13,783 nt of DNA from JBDRGD01 sp043818095 (GTDB lineage Bacteria > Chloroflexota > Dehalococcoidia > Dehalococcoidales > RBG-16-60-22): the NCBI GenBank assembly GCA_043818095.1, contig JBDRGD010000044.1, positions 1 through 13,783 on the forward strand, given 5' to 3'. Shown here in pieces: positions 1 to 7,456 of the stretch. The notes below the pieces were generated by a model. It worked only from the letters and a program-made list of their open reading frames with translations, made no database searches and was not told where the DNA came from. Within the stretch, counting starts at the first letter, position 1. Each line of letters opens with the position of its first letter. The position numbers and the translations under genes are program-made.

Positions 1-1163
1 GGGTGCGGCGTAAGTATAGCATCCCCGGCGAGTTTTTGCCACCAGTTTTTCGTTCCGGCAAGTATGTTCAGACCGTCGGCATCGACGACCCTTGAACCCT
101 TAAAGTTACTGAAAAGGACCTGCCGGACGAAATCCGCCGTCTCCGCGCTCTGCCCCACCCCACAGCCGACAAGCCGGACGCCGTAACCGCCGCCCTCCTC
201 GCCGACGATTCTCCCGGCTTCCGGGGACACCTCGCCGTCGCCGGTCTCCGGCAGGGGCAGATAGGTCACCTCGGTCAGCTTCGCCGCCAGCATCGCCTGC
301 AGTCGGGGTGTCGTCGCCAGGGTCACCAGTCCCGCCCCCACCCGCAGCGCGCCGCTGCAGGCCAGGTAAGCCGCCCCGACGTAACACGGGGAACCCGCCA
401 TCACCAGCACCTTGCCGAAGGTGCCTTTGTTGGCGTCCGGGGGACGCGGAGGGAGAACGGACCGCGCCCACTGCGAGGTGAGCAGCTCCGTGAGAACCCC
501 TTCCGCCAGCGCCGCCGGGATGCCGATGTCCACCACCGTCAGCCCGCCCGCGTAAGCCGCCCCGGGGAAGGAGAACAGTCCCAGCTTGGGAAAAGCCAGC
601 GTGATGGTGTTGTCCGCCGCCAGGCAGGCAGTGTCCACCCGCCCGTTATCGGCGTCCAGCCCCGAAGGTAAATCTATCGCGACAATGCGGAGACCGGGTT
701 TCTTCTCCCGGGCGTCCCGCACTTTATTAAGCGCCCGCGCCAGGGGCCCCTCCAGAGGACGCAGCCGGCCCGTACCCAGGAGCCCGTCGAGAACACAGGT
801 CGCCCCGGCCAGCAGGTCGTCCAGTCCCGCGCCACCCGCATCATCGGCCGCCGCCACGACGGGGATACCACGTTCCCGCACCAGCGCCAGGTTGGGGTCG
901 TCATCGGGGCGGGGAGTACAAAGATACACCGAAACCGCCGCGCCCGCCTCATGCAGGTATCGTGCCGCCACCAGCCCGTCCCCGCCGTTGTTCCCGGGGC
1001 CCGCCAGCACCACCACGCGATGCTTTTCCGGCTTTCCCAGGAGCTTGACTGTCTCTTCCGCCACCGCCCTCCCGGCGTTCTCCATCAGCACCGCTGCCGG
1101 CGTGCCGCCGCGGATGCATTCCTGATCGATACGGCGCATCTGCTCTGCGGTCAGAATCTTCAT
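1..1163 (-). CDS. nnr: Bifunctional NAD(P)HX epimerase/dehydratase Nnr, partial (C-terminus beyond window)
   Basis: This enzyme repairs hydrated NADH and NADPH. The N-terminal YjeF domain epimerises NAD(P)HX, and the C-terminal ribokinase-like domain dehydrates it using ADP. The frame is open from ATG at 1163 to the left edge, giving 387 codons of a family usually near 500 aa. The N domain shows GPGNNGGDG (about 55-63), DGLLGTG (126-132) and DLPSGLDADNG (164-174). The C domain opens with NKGTFGKVLVMAGS (from 255) and shows GCGVGQS (333-339) and DADGLN (361-366). The sequence ends at TPHP, before the expected glycine-rich GD motif. An AGAGGG ribosome site lies about 5 bases upstream of the ATG. 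The stop of the preceding gene is 29 bases away, so this looks like the last visible gene of the corA operon. The family call is near certain; only completeness is unknown. Confidence 0.95.
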   Translation of the reverse strand, partial: MKILTAEQMRRIDQECIRGGTPAAVLMENAGRAVAEETVKLLGKPEKHRVVVLAGPGNNGGDGLVAARYLHEAGAAVSVYLCTPRPDDDPNLALVRERGIPVVAAADDAGGAGLDDLLAGATCVLDGLLGTGRLRPLEGPLARALNKVRDAREKKPGLRIVAIDLPSGLDADNGRVDTACLAADNTITLAFPKLGLFSFPGAAYAGGLTVVDIGIPAALAEGVLTELLTSQWARSVLPPRPPDANKGTFGKVLVMAGSPCYVGAAYLACSGALRVGAGLVTLATTPRLQAMLAAKLTEVTYLPLPETGDGEVSPEAGRIVGEEGGGYGVRLVGCGVGQSAETADFVRQVLFSNFKGSRVVDADGLNILAGTKNWWQKLAGDAILTPH

Positions 1164-1192
1164 ACTGCCCTCTTGCTGAGAGTGTAACAGTA

Positions 1193-1672
1193 TCACGGGT
1201 GACGGTCAACAGGACAGAACCGCTCCAGTTCCCGCATCATGTTCTGCCAGTGCGTGCCCCGCCAGTAGATGCGGTGGCACCGGGGACACTCCCGGTACTG
1301 CTGCTGGGTCTGCCAGACGTAAGGGGGCACCTGCTCGCGCACCTCCTCGCGGGTGCGCTCCTGCAATGGCTCATTGCACTCCAGGCATACGGTGAGAAGC
1401 CCCTCCCGGCAATCAAGGCCCAGGGCGCTCACCACCTGCCGCATCTGCTCCCGGTGGTCATCGCTGGTGACCATGACCGCCCTTATCCGACCGCTCGTCA
1501 CCGCCCCCCGCTTCATCACCTGCGTGTCCCGGGTCAGGAGCACCCTCCCCTCCCGCAGCGCCCGGCGCACCATGTCGGCGTCGTCCGCGCCGTCAAAGAA
1601 CACGGCGTCGTAACCGAGCCGGCGCAGCCACCGTGCCAGCTTGCCCGCGTTCTCATCGACGATGAATTTCAT
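1193..1672 (-). CDS. Mut7-C family PIN-like RNase with zinc ribbon
   Basis: A 159-aa protein of the Mut7-C family (COG1656 type): a PIN-like nuclease fold followed by a zinc ribbon. The start MKFIVDENAGKLARWLRRLG is typical of the family. Acidic residues expected in the metal site are visible (D6, E7, the DDAD run near 30-33, and D49 in LLTRDT). The ribbon ligands are CLEC (C96, C99) and CPRC (C129, C132). The family is predicted to cleave RNA, but its physiological substrate is poorly known, so that role is inference from family. The gene sits 30 bases after the MBL hydrolase stop and 29 bases before nnr, in the same operon. Length is normal and no defect is seen. The ribosome site (GGGAAA directly before ATG) is weak, so translation may be coupled to the upstream gene. 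Confidence 0.9.
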   Translation of the reverse strand: MKFIVDENAGKLARWLRRLGYDAVFFDGADDADMVRRALREGRVLLTRDTQVMKRGAVTSGRIRAVMVTSDDHREQMRQVVSALGLDCREGLLTVCLECNEPLQERTREEVREQVPPYVWQTQQQYRECPRCHRIYWRGTHWQNMMRELERFCPVDRHP

Positions 1673-1702
1673 TTTCCCGCTTCCGGAGTGCCTCCCGGAA
1701 AG

Positions 1703-2473
1703 CTAGACGCGCAGGCGCATCCCCTCCCGGGCGAGGACGATATCCGCCCCCAGGGAAGCCTTGACCACCGCGACCTCCGCCGCGATTTCCTCTTCCTCGG
1801 TAGGCGCCATGTGCACCGTGACCACCCGCGGCAGGTAACCCTTCAACTTCCGGAAAAGGGTAAGCTCCTGCTCCAGCAGTCCCGGCGTCATGTGCCCCAC
1901 CCGGCGGGCAACCTCTTCCCACCGCTTGGGCATGGTCAACTCCACGATAAGCAGCTGCGGGTCGACCCGGCGCCAGCACTCCTCGAGCCCCGCCCCGGTA
2001 TCCCCGGTATAGAAAATCACCTTGCCGTCCGCGTCGGCAACCTGGAAGCCGGTGGCGGTTACCGAGTGAGACACCGGCACCGCCGTGACTTTATAACCCG
2101 CCACCGTTACCTCGGTCAGCGGCGCCAGCGCGTGAAAGCTGACGGCGGGCTTGCCCTCCGGGCGTTTCAGAAAAGGGGGATAAAGCTCGCTGTTAAGCAG
2201 GTATTTCTCCAGCGCTTCCCGTACCGCCTCCGTGCCGTAGACCGGGATGCTGCTTTCCTGGAGAAAGAGGTTCATCCCCAGCGCCGGGACGTCCCGGATA
2301 TGGTCATAGTGCCCGTGGGTCAGCAGTATCGCTTTCAGCCGCCGCTGCTCCTCCAGAGAGAGCGCGCCGGTCAGCCCGCCGGCATCCAGCGCCAGGACAC
2401 CGTCCACCAGCAGCGTTACCTGCCGGGTCTCCTTCGACTCGGTGTTATGGGCGCCTAAAACCGTAATCTCCAT
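1703..2473 (-). CDS. MBL-fold metallo-hydrolase, class II cyclic-nucleotide phosphodiesterase-like
   Basis: A 256-aa metallo-beta-lactamase-fold hydrolase. The HxHxDH motif THGHYDH gives H53, H55, D57 and H58. Further likely metal ligands are H136 (VSHS), D158 (TGDTG) and H221 (VHMAP). The distal part (an ELTMPKR stretch, then GHMTP near 193-197, then VHMAPTEEEE) resembles the layout of class II 3',5'-cyclic-nucleotide phosphodiesterases (PDE1/CpdP-like) more than RNase Z or glyoxalase II. The exact substrate is therefore inference. There is no signal peptide, so it should be cytoplasmic. It starts 14 bases after the yhhQ stop with an AAAGGGTGA ribosome site. Its neighbours (Mg2+ channel, queuosine-precursor carrier, RNase) do not identify its substrate. 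Confidence 0.85.
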   Translation of the reverse strand: MEITVLGAHNTESKETRQVTLLVDGVLALDAGGLTGALSLEEQRRLKAILLTHGHYDHIRDVPALGMNLFLQESSIPVYGTEAVREALEKYLLNSELYPPFLKRPEGKPAVSFHALAPLTEVTVAGYKVTAVPVSHSVTATGFQVADADGKVIFYTGDTGAGLEECWRRVDPQLLIVELTMPKRWEEVARRVGHMTPGLLEQELTLFRKLKGYLPRVVTVHMAPTEEEEIAAEVAVVKASLGADIVLAREGMRLRV

Positions 2474-2487
2474 GGCTCACCCTTTCT

Positions 2488-3153
2488 TTAGCCCGTCACC
2501 CGGAAAGGATTGAAGTCCGTGTGCTCGTCGTAAGTGTCCAGCGACTCTTTCCGCTTCAGATAGCCGACCACGGCATAGGTCAGCGGCGTCGCCAGCGCCT
2601 CGATGGCGGTCTTCGCCAGCCAGTGGTAGAGAATCAGCACGGGCAGGAACGAGGGCGTCCCCGCGAAGGCCAGGACGATGAACACCGTCGTGTCCAGACC
2701 CTCCCCGACGACGGTGGACCCGATGGTCCGGCTCCACAGCCAGCGTCCCCGCGTCAGGACTTTCATCCGCGCCATTATCCAGGAGTTGGCGAACTCACCC
2801 ACCAAGTAGCCGCAGAAGGAGGCCGCCAGCAGCCTCGGCGCGTAGCCCAGAATCCTCTCGTAAGCCCCCTGCGCCTCCCAGAACGGCGCCGCCGGCAGGA
2901 CCTGCCCGAGAGCAGCAAAACCGACGAAGACCAGGTTACAGAGGAAGCCCAGCCAGATAACGCGCCGGGCCCAGGCGTAACCGTAAACCTCGGTGAGAAT
3001 GTCCCCGAAGATATAGCTCACCGGGAAGACGAAGATTGCCGCCGGCAGCACCACGGGACCCAGGCTGATAATCTTGACCGCGATGGTGTTGGCGGTAATC
3101 AGGCACGTCACGAAGACCGCGGTAATCACCACCAGGCGGTGCGAGACGAACAT
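2488..3153 (-). CDS. yhhQ: Queuosine precursor transporter, YhhQ/VUT family
   Basis: A 221-aa polytopic membrane protein of the YhhQ (VUT, COG1738) family, which imports 7-deazaguanine precursors for queuosine tRNA modification. Diagnostic stretches are TANTIAVKII near the first membrane segment, FPVSYIFGDILTEVYGY near 43-59, and the glycine/acid-rich RTIGSTVVGEGLDTTVF near 142-158. About six hydrophobic spans are visible, and the tail after about residue 200 is hydrophilic. The start is ATG at 3151-3153, one base after the corA stop (TAG-C-ATG). With no clear ribosome site, translation is probably coupled to corA. No queuosine biosynthesis genes lie nearby, so the precursor specificity (preQ0, preQ1 or queuine) cannot be told from context. 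Confidence 0.9.
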   Translation of the reverse strand: MFVSHRLVVITAVFVTCLITANTIAVKIISLGPVVLPAAIFVFPVSYIFGDILTEVYGYAWARRVIWLGFLCNLVFVGFAALGQVLPAAPFWEAQGAYERILGYAPRLLAASFCGYLVGEFANSWIMARMKVLTRGRWLWSRTIGSTVVGEGLDTTVFIVLAFAGTPSFLPVLILYHWLAKTAIEALATPLTYAVVGYLKRKESLDTYDEHTDFNPFRVTG

Positions 3154-3154
3154 G

Positions 3155-4138
3155 CTAAATCCAGTGGTGCCGGCGGAAGTAGAAGAGCATGCCGCTCACG
3201 ATGACTGCCCAGATGATAAAGACGAACAGGAACGAGGAATGGGACTCCTGGAACGGCAGCGGCACGTTCATACCGTAGAGCGAGGCCACCACCGTCAGCG
3301 GCAGGAGGAAGGTGGCGATGACCGTCAGCATGCGTATGACCTCGTTGGTGCGGTTCGTCGCCAGGGAGTCGTGGGTATCGTTGAGCCCCTCGATGATTTC
3401 CTTGGACTCGTCCAGGCCGTCCCAGATTTTATCGACGTGGTCAATCAGGTCTCCGAAATACACGGTGAGGTCCATGCTGGTAAAGCGGCGGATTTTCGGC
3501 TCCAGCGTGGCAATCACCGCCCGCAGCGGCCAGATGATGCGACGGAAAGCGATTACGTCACGCCGCAGCGTGGAGATGTATTCAATCGCCCGGGGCATGC
3601 CCCGGCTGGTAAAGACGTTGTCCTCCGTCTGCTCGATGTTGGCGCTGATTTTATTCAGGATGGGCAGGCAGTAGTCCACCAGCCGGTCCATGATGCGGTA
3701 GACCAGGTAACCGGGGCCGTTGCTGAAGTTCTCCTGCCGGGCATCCTCCTCGAGCTGACACTCCCGGAAGAGCTTGACCAGCGGTTTCAGGTCGCCGTTG
3801 TGCAGGGTAATCACGTAGTTTTCCCCGATGAAGGTGGATACCTGGCTGGGGCTGGTCACCCGCGATTCCTTGTCATACACCGGGAAATGGGTCACCAGGA
3901 AGAAATACTCTTTGTATTCGTCTATCTTGGGACGCTGGATGCGGCTGAGGCAGTCATCCAGGTCCAGGTGGTGGAAAGGGTAATGCTGCGCCAGGTACTC
4001 CGTCTCATTGGTGGTGGGGTGCTCGATATTGACCCAGGTCATCTCGCCCCAGGTAACCGACTCTATGTTGAGCTTCGTCTCCGCAGCGGTGACGGCAGCG
4101 GTTTCCTTCTTTCTCCGCCGCGGCTTCCTCAACACCAT
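3155..4138 (-). CDS. corA: CorA-type divalent cation (Mg2+) channel
   Basis: A 327-aa CorA-family pentameric channel for Mg2+ (also Co2+/Ni2+). A large cytoplasmic domain (to about 265) is followed by two C-terminal membrane helices. The first ends in the signature YGMN (288-291). The second (about 302-321) is followed by a basic tail, FRRHHWI. The periplasmic loop reads VPLPFQESHSS and lacks the classical MPEL sequence, as in several CorA/ZntB relatives. E298 is the only acid there. The start is ATG at 4138 with a GAGAGGG ribosome site. This is the first gene of the minus-strand operon, and an extended -10 promoter is visible at 4167-4175. The N-terminus contains a basic run (RKPRRRKK) before the folded part. 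Length is normal. Confidence 0.95.
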   Translation of the reverse strand: MVLRKPRRRKKETAAVTAAETKLNIESVTWGEMTWVNIEHPTTNETEYLAQHYPFHHLDLDDCLSRIQRPKIDEYKEYFFLVTHFPVYDKESRVTSPSQVSTFIGENYVITLHNGDLKPLVKLFRECQLEEDARQENFSNGPGYLVYRIMDRLVDYCLPILNKISANIEQTEDNVFTSRGMPRAIEYISTLRRDVIAFRRIIWPLRAVIATLEPKIRRFTSMDLTVYFGDLIDHVDKIWDGLDESKEIIEGLNDTHDSLATNRTNEVIRMLTVIATFLLPLTVVASLYGMNVPLPFQESHSSFLFVFIIWAVIVSGMLFYFRRHHWI

Positions 4139-4166
4139 AGCGTTTCCCTCTCACCGATTTCACCTC

Positions 4167-4175
4167 ATTGTAGCA
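4167..4175 (-). promoter_or_regulatory. Extended -10 promoter for the corA operon
   Basis: On the minus strand this reads TGCTACAAT, a TGn extended -10 with a five-of-six Pribnow box. It lies 28 bases upstream of the corA ATG. No good -35 box is seen at 16-18 bases, as is allowed for extended -10 promoters. Predicted from sequence only. Confidence 0.5.
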
Positions 4176-4181
4176 CACTTA

Positions 4182-4211
4182 TTGCCGAATCGCACCCGCC
4201 TTTGTTAAACT
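4182..4211 (+). promoter_or_regulatory. Candidate promoter for the 55-aa four-cysteine protein
   Basis: TTGCCG (4182-4187), an 18-base spacer, then TAAACT (4206-4211) preceded by TG at 4204-4205 minus one base (TGTTAAACT). It lies about 30 bases before the ATG at 4241, back to back with the corA promoter. Both boxes are four-of-six matches, so support is modest. Confidence 0.35.
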
Positions 4212-4240
4212 GGAATGAAGAACGTTAAGTCGAGATAGAG

Positions 4241-4408
4241 ATGTCAACACCCGGCTGGAAAGAGAGATTTACCCTGCGCCTGAAAAAAGCGCTGGGCATG
4301 CACGTCTTCCTGTGTGACACCTGTAAGTGGAACTGGCGGGGGGCATGCCATGAAGCGGCACGCCCCAACGCCACCAGTTGTGCCGAATACTCTAAAAGAG
4401 GGCGCTAG
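4241..4408 (+). CDS. Small four-cysteine (putative zinc-binding) protein, 55 aa
   Basis: A 55-codon frame, ATG 4241 to TAG 4406-4408, read by hand. Sequence landmarks: a basic N-terminal part (WKERFTLRLKKALGMH), then FLCDTCKWNWRGACH with C25, C28 and C36, and C47 in ATSCAEY. The spacing C-x2-C-x7-C-x10-C, the tryptophans and H37 suggest a small metal-binding or zinc-ribbon-like fold. GAGATAGAG directly before the ATG is a poor ribosome site. The gene is divergent from corA (102 bases apart) and convergent with the thiolase gene, with only two bases between the stops. I do not know a named function. The cysteine pattern and the fit between flanking genes make it more likely real than chance, and codon use matches the backbone. 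Confidence 0.65.
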   Translation: MSTPGWKERFTLRLKKALGMHVFLCDTCKWNWRGACHEAARPNATSCAEYSKRGR

Positions 4409-4410
4409 CC

Positions 4411-5688
4411 CTACTTCCGCTCGATGATGAGCGCCATGCCCTGGCCGCCGCCGATGCAGAGCGTGGCCAGGCCGAACTGCAGGTCCTTCCGTATCATCTC
4501 GTTCACCAGCGTGACGGTAATGCGGGCGCCGGTGCAGCCGATGGGATGGCCCAGCGAGATGCCGCCGCCGTAGCGGTTGGTCTTCTCCAGGTCAAACGGC
4601 AGCTCCCGGATAACGCCGAGCGACTGCGCGGCGAACGCCTCGTTCAACTCGACGTAGTCGATGTCTTCCAGCTTCAGTCCCGCCAGCTTGAGCGCTTTCC
4701 GGGCGGCGGGAATCACGCCCAGCCCCATGTAGGCCGGGTCGATACCCCCGGACGCGTAGGAGCGGACGGACGCCAGCGGTTTCACGCCCAGCTCTTTCGC
4801 TTTGTCCGCGGACATGATAACCAGTGCTGCCGCCGCGTCCGTGATGGCGGAAGCATTCCCCGCGGTAATCGTCCCGTCCTTCTTGAAGACCGCCGGCAGC
4901 TTGCCCAGTGCTTCCATCGAGGTATCCCGGGGGTGTTCGTCCGTGTCGAAGGGGACGATGTCCCGCTTCACCCTGACCTCCACCGGGACAATCTCTTCCT
5001 TGAAGGTGCCGTCCTTGATGGCGGCCATGGCCCGCTGGTTGCTCACCAGCGAGAACTGGTCCTGCTCTTCCCGGCTGATGTTGTATTTCTCCGCGATGGC
5101 CTCCGCGGTCAGGCCCATGTGGTAGTTATAGAAAATCTCCCACAGGCCGTCGTGCACCATGCCGTCCACCATCTCCGCATTGAACATGCGCGCCCCCCAG
5201 CGCGCCTTGGGGAAGTAGTAAGGGACCTGGCTCATGTTTTCCATGCCGCCGGCGATGATGACGTCGGCGTCACCGGCGCGGATTGCCTGCGCCGCCAGGG
5301 CGACGGCTTTCGTCCCGGAGCCGCAGACCTTGTTGATGGTGAAGGCGTTAACCTCCTTGGGGATACCGCCGTAAATACAGGCCTGGCGTCCGGTGTTCTG
5401 CCCCTGCCCCGCCTGGAGCACGTTCCCCATGATGACCTCGTCCACCCGGACCTCTTTCAAACCGCTGTCCCAGTCGGAATACTGCTTCTCCAAGTCGATG
5501 GGGTCCTGGTGCAGCGCTTTCGGGGTGTAGTCCAGTATCTCCTTGTCGCGCTTCGGCCGCAGGCCGGCGCGCTTCATCGCCTCCTTGATGACGATACCGC
5601 CCAGCTTGGTGGCCGGGATGTCCTGGAGGGCCCCGCCGTAGTTCCCGATGGCGGTCCTGACACCGCTGACGATTACCGCTTCTTTCAT
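4411..5688 (-). CDS. Thiolase (acetyl-CoA C-acetyltransferase type) with N-terminal insertion
   Basis: A 425-aa thiolase, joining two acetyl-CoA to acetoacetyl-CoA or cleaving 3-ketoacyl-CoA. The nucleophile is C122 in NKVCGSG. H381 lies in GHPIGCTG, C411 in CIGGGQG, and a NEAFA motif is present. Classical thiolases are about 390-400 aa with the nucleophile near 88-90. Here roughly 33-35 extra residues (about 43-79, a charged stretch with KALHQDPIDLEKQY) lie before VDEVIMGNVLQAG. The start is ATG at 5688 with an AAGGAG ribosome site. The 78-base gap to the SDR stop contains two short potential hairpins (arms CGGGC/GCCCG and ATACC/GGTAT, minus strand). It is the last gene of the crt-hbd-SDR-thiolase operon. 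Biosynthetic or degradative direction cannot be decided from sequence. Confidence 0.93.
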   Translation of the reverse strand: MKEAVIVSGVRTAIGNYGGALQDIPATKLGGIVIKEAMKRAGLRPKRDKEILDYTPKALHQDPIDLEKQYSDWDSGLKEVRVDEVIMGNVLQAGQGQNTGRQACIYGGIPKEVNAFTINKVCGSGTKAVALAAQAIRAGDADVIIAGGMENMSQVPYYFPKARWGARMFNAEMVDGMVHDGLWEIFYNYHMGLTAEAIAEKYNISREEQDQFSLVSNQRAMAAIKDGTFKEEIVPVEVRVKRDIVPFDTDEHPRDTSMEALGKLPAVFKKDGTITAGNASAITDAAAALVIMSADKAKELGVKPLASVRSYASGGIDPAYMGLGVIPAARKALKLAGLKLEDIDYVELNEAFAAQSLGVIRELPFDLEKTNRYGGGISLGHPIGCTGARITVTLVNEMIRKDLQFGLATLCIGGGQGMALIIERK

Positions 5689-5766
5689 GAACCAGTCTCC
5701 TTTTTAGATTTTACGGGCACGCACAAGCCCGGAATATACCGTCAGGTATCCGTAATGGTCCCGGCG

Positions 5767-6525
5767 CTAGAAAGTGAACAGGCTGGCGCCGCCGCTCACC
5801 TCGATTGCCTCCCCGGTGAGATAGCTGGACTCCTCCGAGGCGAGGAAGGCGACCACGTTGCTCAGCTCTTGGGGTTCGCCCATGCGGCGCATGGCCAGGC
5901 GCTTGACGATACGCTCCCGGAACTCCGGAGCGACCTCATAAAAGCTGCCGCCGTCGAAGACGCCGAGGACGATGGCGTTACAGGTCACGCCCTTGCGGGC
6001 GCCCTCCAGCGCAATCGTCTTCGTCAGGCCGATGAGCCCCGCCTTGGTGGCGGCGTAGCTGCACTGTCCGAAGCCGCCCATCGTGCCGGCAATCGAGGAG
6101 ATGTTGATAATCCGGCCCCAGCCCCGTTCCAGCATCCCGGGGAGGCAGCACTTGGCGGTAAAGAAAGCCCCGGTCAGGTTGACCGCCAGGTCACGCTGCC
6201 AGTCTTCCGGGGGCATCTTGACCACGGTGACCGCCCGGACGATGCCGAAGGCGGCGTTGTTCACCAGGATGTCCACGGGCCCCAGCTTGCTCTCTATCTG
6301 GCTGACCCCCGCCCGGACATCGTCGAGATTCGAGACGTCCATCTGCACCGGGAGCGCCTCTTTCCCCAGCGCCGCAATTTCCTGCGCCACGGCTTCCGCT
6401 TTCTCCAGGTGGCGGCTGCCGGTCAGCGCTACCTTGCACCCCGCCTGCGCCAGCGCGAGGCAGTGGAACCTGCCCAGGCCGCCGGAACCGCCGGTCACCA
6501 GGGCAACCTTTCCCTCCAGACTCAT
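5767..6525 (-). CDS. SDR-family 3-oxoacyl (acetoacetyl-CoA-type) reductase
   Basis: A 252-aa classical short-chain dehydrogenase/reductase. The cofactor site is TGGSGGLG (11-18), followed by NNAA (89-92). The catalytic set is N116, S144 (NISS), Y157 and K161 (YAATK). The C-terminal YLTGEAIEVSGG is typical of FabG/PhaB-like proteins. Set among crt, hbd and thiolase, it probably reduces a 3-ketoacyl-CoA or oxidises a 3-hydroxyacyl-CoA, but FabG-like and other alcohol substrates remain possible. The start is ATG at 6525 with a strong AAGGAGG ribosome site 8 bases upstream. It begins 45 bases after the hbd stop. NAD versus NADP preference is not clear from the sequence. Confidence 0.88.
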   Translation of the reverse strand: MSLEGKVALVTGGSGGLGRFHCLALAQAGCKVALTGSRHLEKAEAVAQEIAALGKEALPVQMDVSNLDDVRAGVSQIESKLGPVDILVNNAAFGIVRAVTVVKMPPEDWQRDLAVNLTGAFFTAKCCLPGMLERGWGRIINISSIAGTMGGFGQCSYAATKAGLIGLTKTIALEGARKGVTCNAIVLGVFDGGSFYEVAPEFRERIVKRLAMRRMGEPQELSNVVAFLASEESSYLTGEAIEVSGGASLFTF

Positions 6526-6570
6526 GACTCCGCCCTCCTTAACGAAATGACAGTATCCCGGGGCATCTCA

Positions 6571-7428
6571 CTATTTCTTCTGGTAGTCGTAAAAGCCCTT
6601 GCCGGTCTTCCGTCCCAGCCAGCCCGCGGTGACCATCTTGCGCAGCAGCACCGGCGGCACGAACTTGTCTTCCTTGAACTCCGCGTAAATACCGTCGGCG
6701 ATGAACAGCAGGGTATCCAGGCCTACCAGGTCCGCCAGCGCCAGGGGGCCCATGGGATGGTTCAGCCCCAGGTTCATACCGGTATCGATGTCCTCGCGGG
6801 TGGCGACCCCGGCCTCGAACATGCGGATGGCCTCCAGAAGCTGCGGCAGCATCAGCCGGTTGACGATAAAGCCGGGCGCGTCCTTGGCGACGACGATGGT
6901 CTTGCCCACCTTCTGCCCGAACGCTTTGCCCGCTTCCAGGGTCTCCTCGCTGGTGGCGATGGTCCGGACGATTTCCAGCAGCTTCATCATCGGCACGGGA
7001 TTGAAGAAGTGCAGCCCCAGCACCTTGTCCGGTCGCTTCGTCGCCACCGCCATGTCGATAATGGAGAGGCAGGAACTGTTCGTCGCCAGGATGGCGTGCG
7101 GCGGGGTCTTTTCCTCCAGGTCCGCGAAGATTTTCTTCTTCAGGTCCAGGTTCTCAATCGCCGCTTCGACGACCAGGTCGCAATCGCCGAAGTCGCCGGT
7201 GCTGGTCGTCCCCTTGATGCGGGACATGGTAGCGTCCTTGTCCTGCCGGGTGATTTTCTCCCGCTCCACGCTCTTGGCCAGGAATGATTCGATGTTCCCC
7301 AGGCCCTTTTTCAGCAGGGCGTCGTTAATCTCGGAGACCACCACCTGGAAGCCCGCCTGGGCACAAATCTGGGCGATACCACCCCCCATCTGCCCGCAAC
7401 CGACCACGCCGACTTTTTTAATCTCCAT
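6571..7428 (-). CDS. hbd: 3-hydroxybutyryl-CoA dehydrogenase
   Basis: A 285-aa NAD(P)-dependent 3-hydroxyacyl-CoA dehydrogenase (Hbd/PaaH/FadB-C type), converting acetoacetyl-CoA and (S)-3-hydroxybutyryl-CoA. The Rossmann motif is GCGQMG (10-15). Catalytic residues by family spacing are S119 (ATNSS), H140 (GLHFFNPVP), E152 and N190 (GFIVNRL). The C-terminal domain ends in GRKTGKGFYDY. The frame is open further upstream, but ATG at 7426-7428 is chosen. It has an AAAGGAG ribosome site 7 bases upstream, the protein then begins MEIKKVGVVG as in homologues, and the extension would overlap the crt 3' end. The gap to the crt stop is 28 bases. Length matches the single-domain family. Confidence 0.95.
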   Translation of the reverse strand: MEIKKVGVVGCGQMGGGIAQICAQAGFQVVVSEINDALLKKGLGNIESFLAKSVEREKITRQDKDATMSRIKGTTSTGDFGDCDLVVEAAIENLDLKKKIFADLEEKTPPHAILATNSSCLSIIDMAVATKRPDKVLGLHFFNPVPMMKLLEIVRTIATSEETLEAGKAFGQKVGKTIVVAKDAPGFIVNRLMLPQLLEAIRMFEAGVATREDIDTGMNLGLNHPMGPLALADLVGLDTLLFIADGIYAEFKEDKFVPPVLLRKMVTAGWLGRKTGKGFYDYQKK

Positions 7429-7456
7429 AGAATTCTCCTTTCGCTCCCGTCTCGTG

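Noticed and set aside
1199..2458. A 419-codon open frame on the plus strand
   Set aside because: Antisense to the Mut7-C and MBL genes with no ribosome site or recognisable motif. It is a GC-driven shadow.
4546..7287. A 913-codon open frame on the plus strand
   Set aside because: It lies opposite thiolase, SDR and hbd, which have full family motifs and ribosome sites. The long frame is a by-product of GC-rich codon use and its product is low-complexity Arg/Gly/His-rich.
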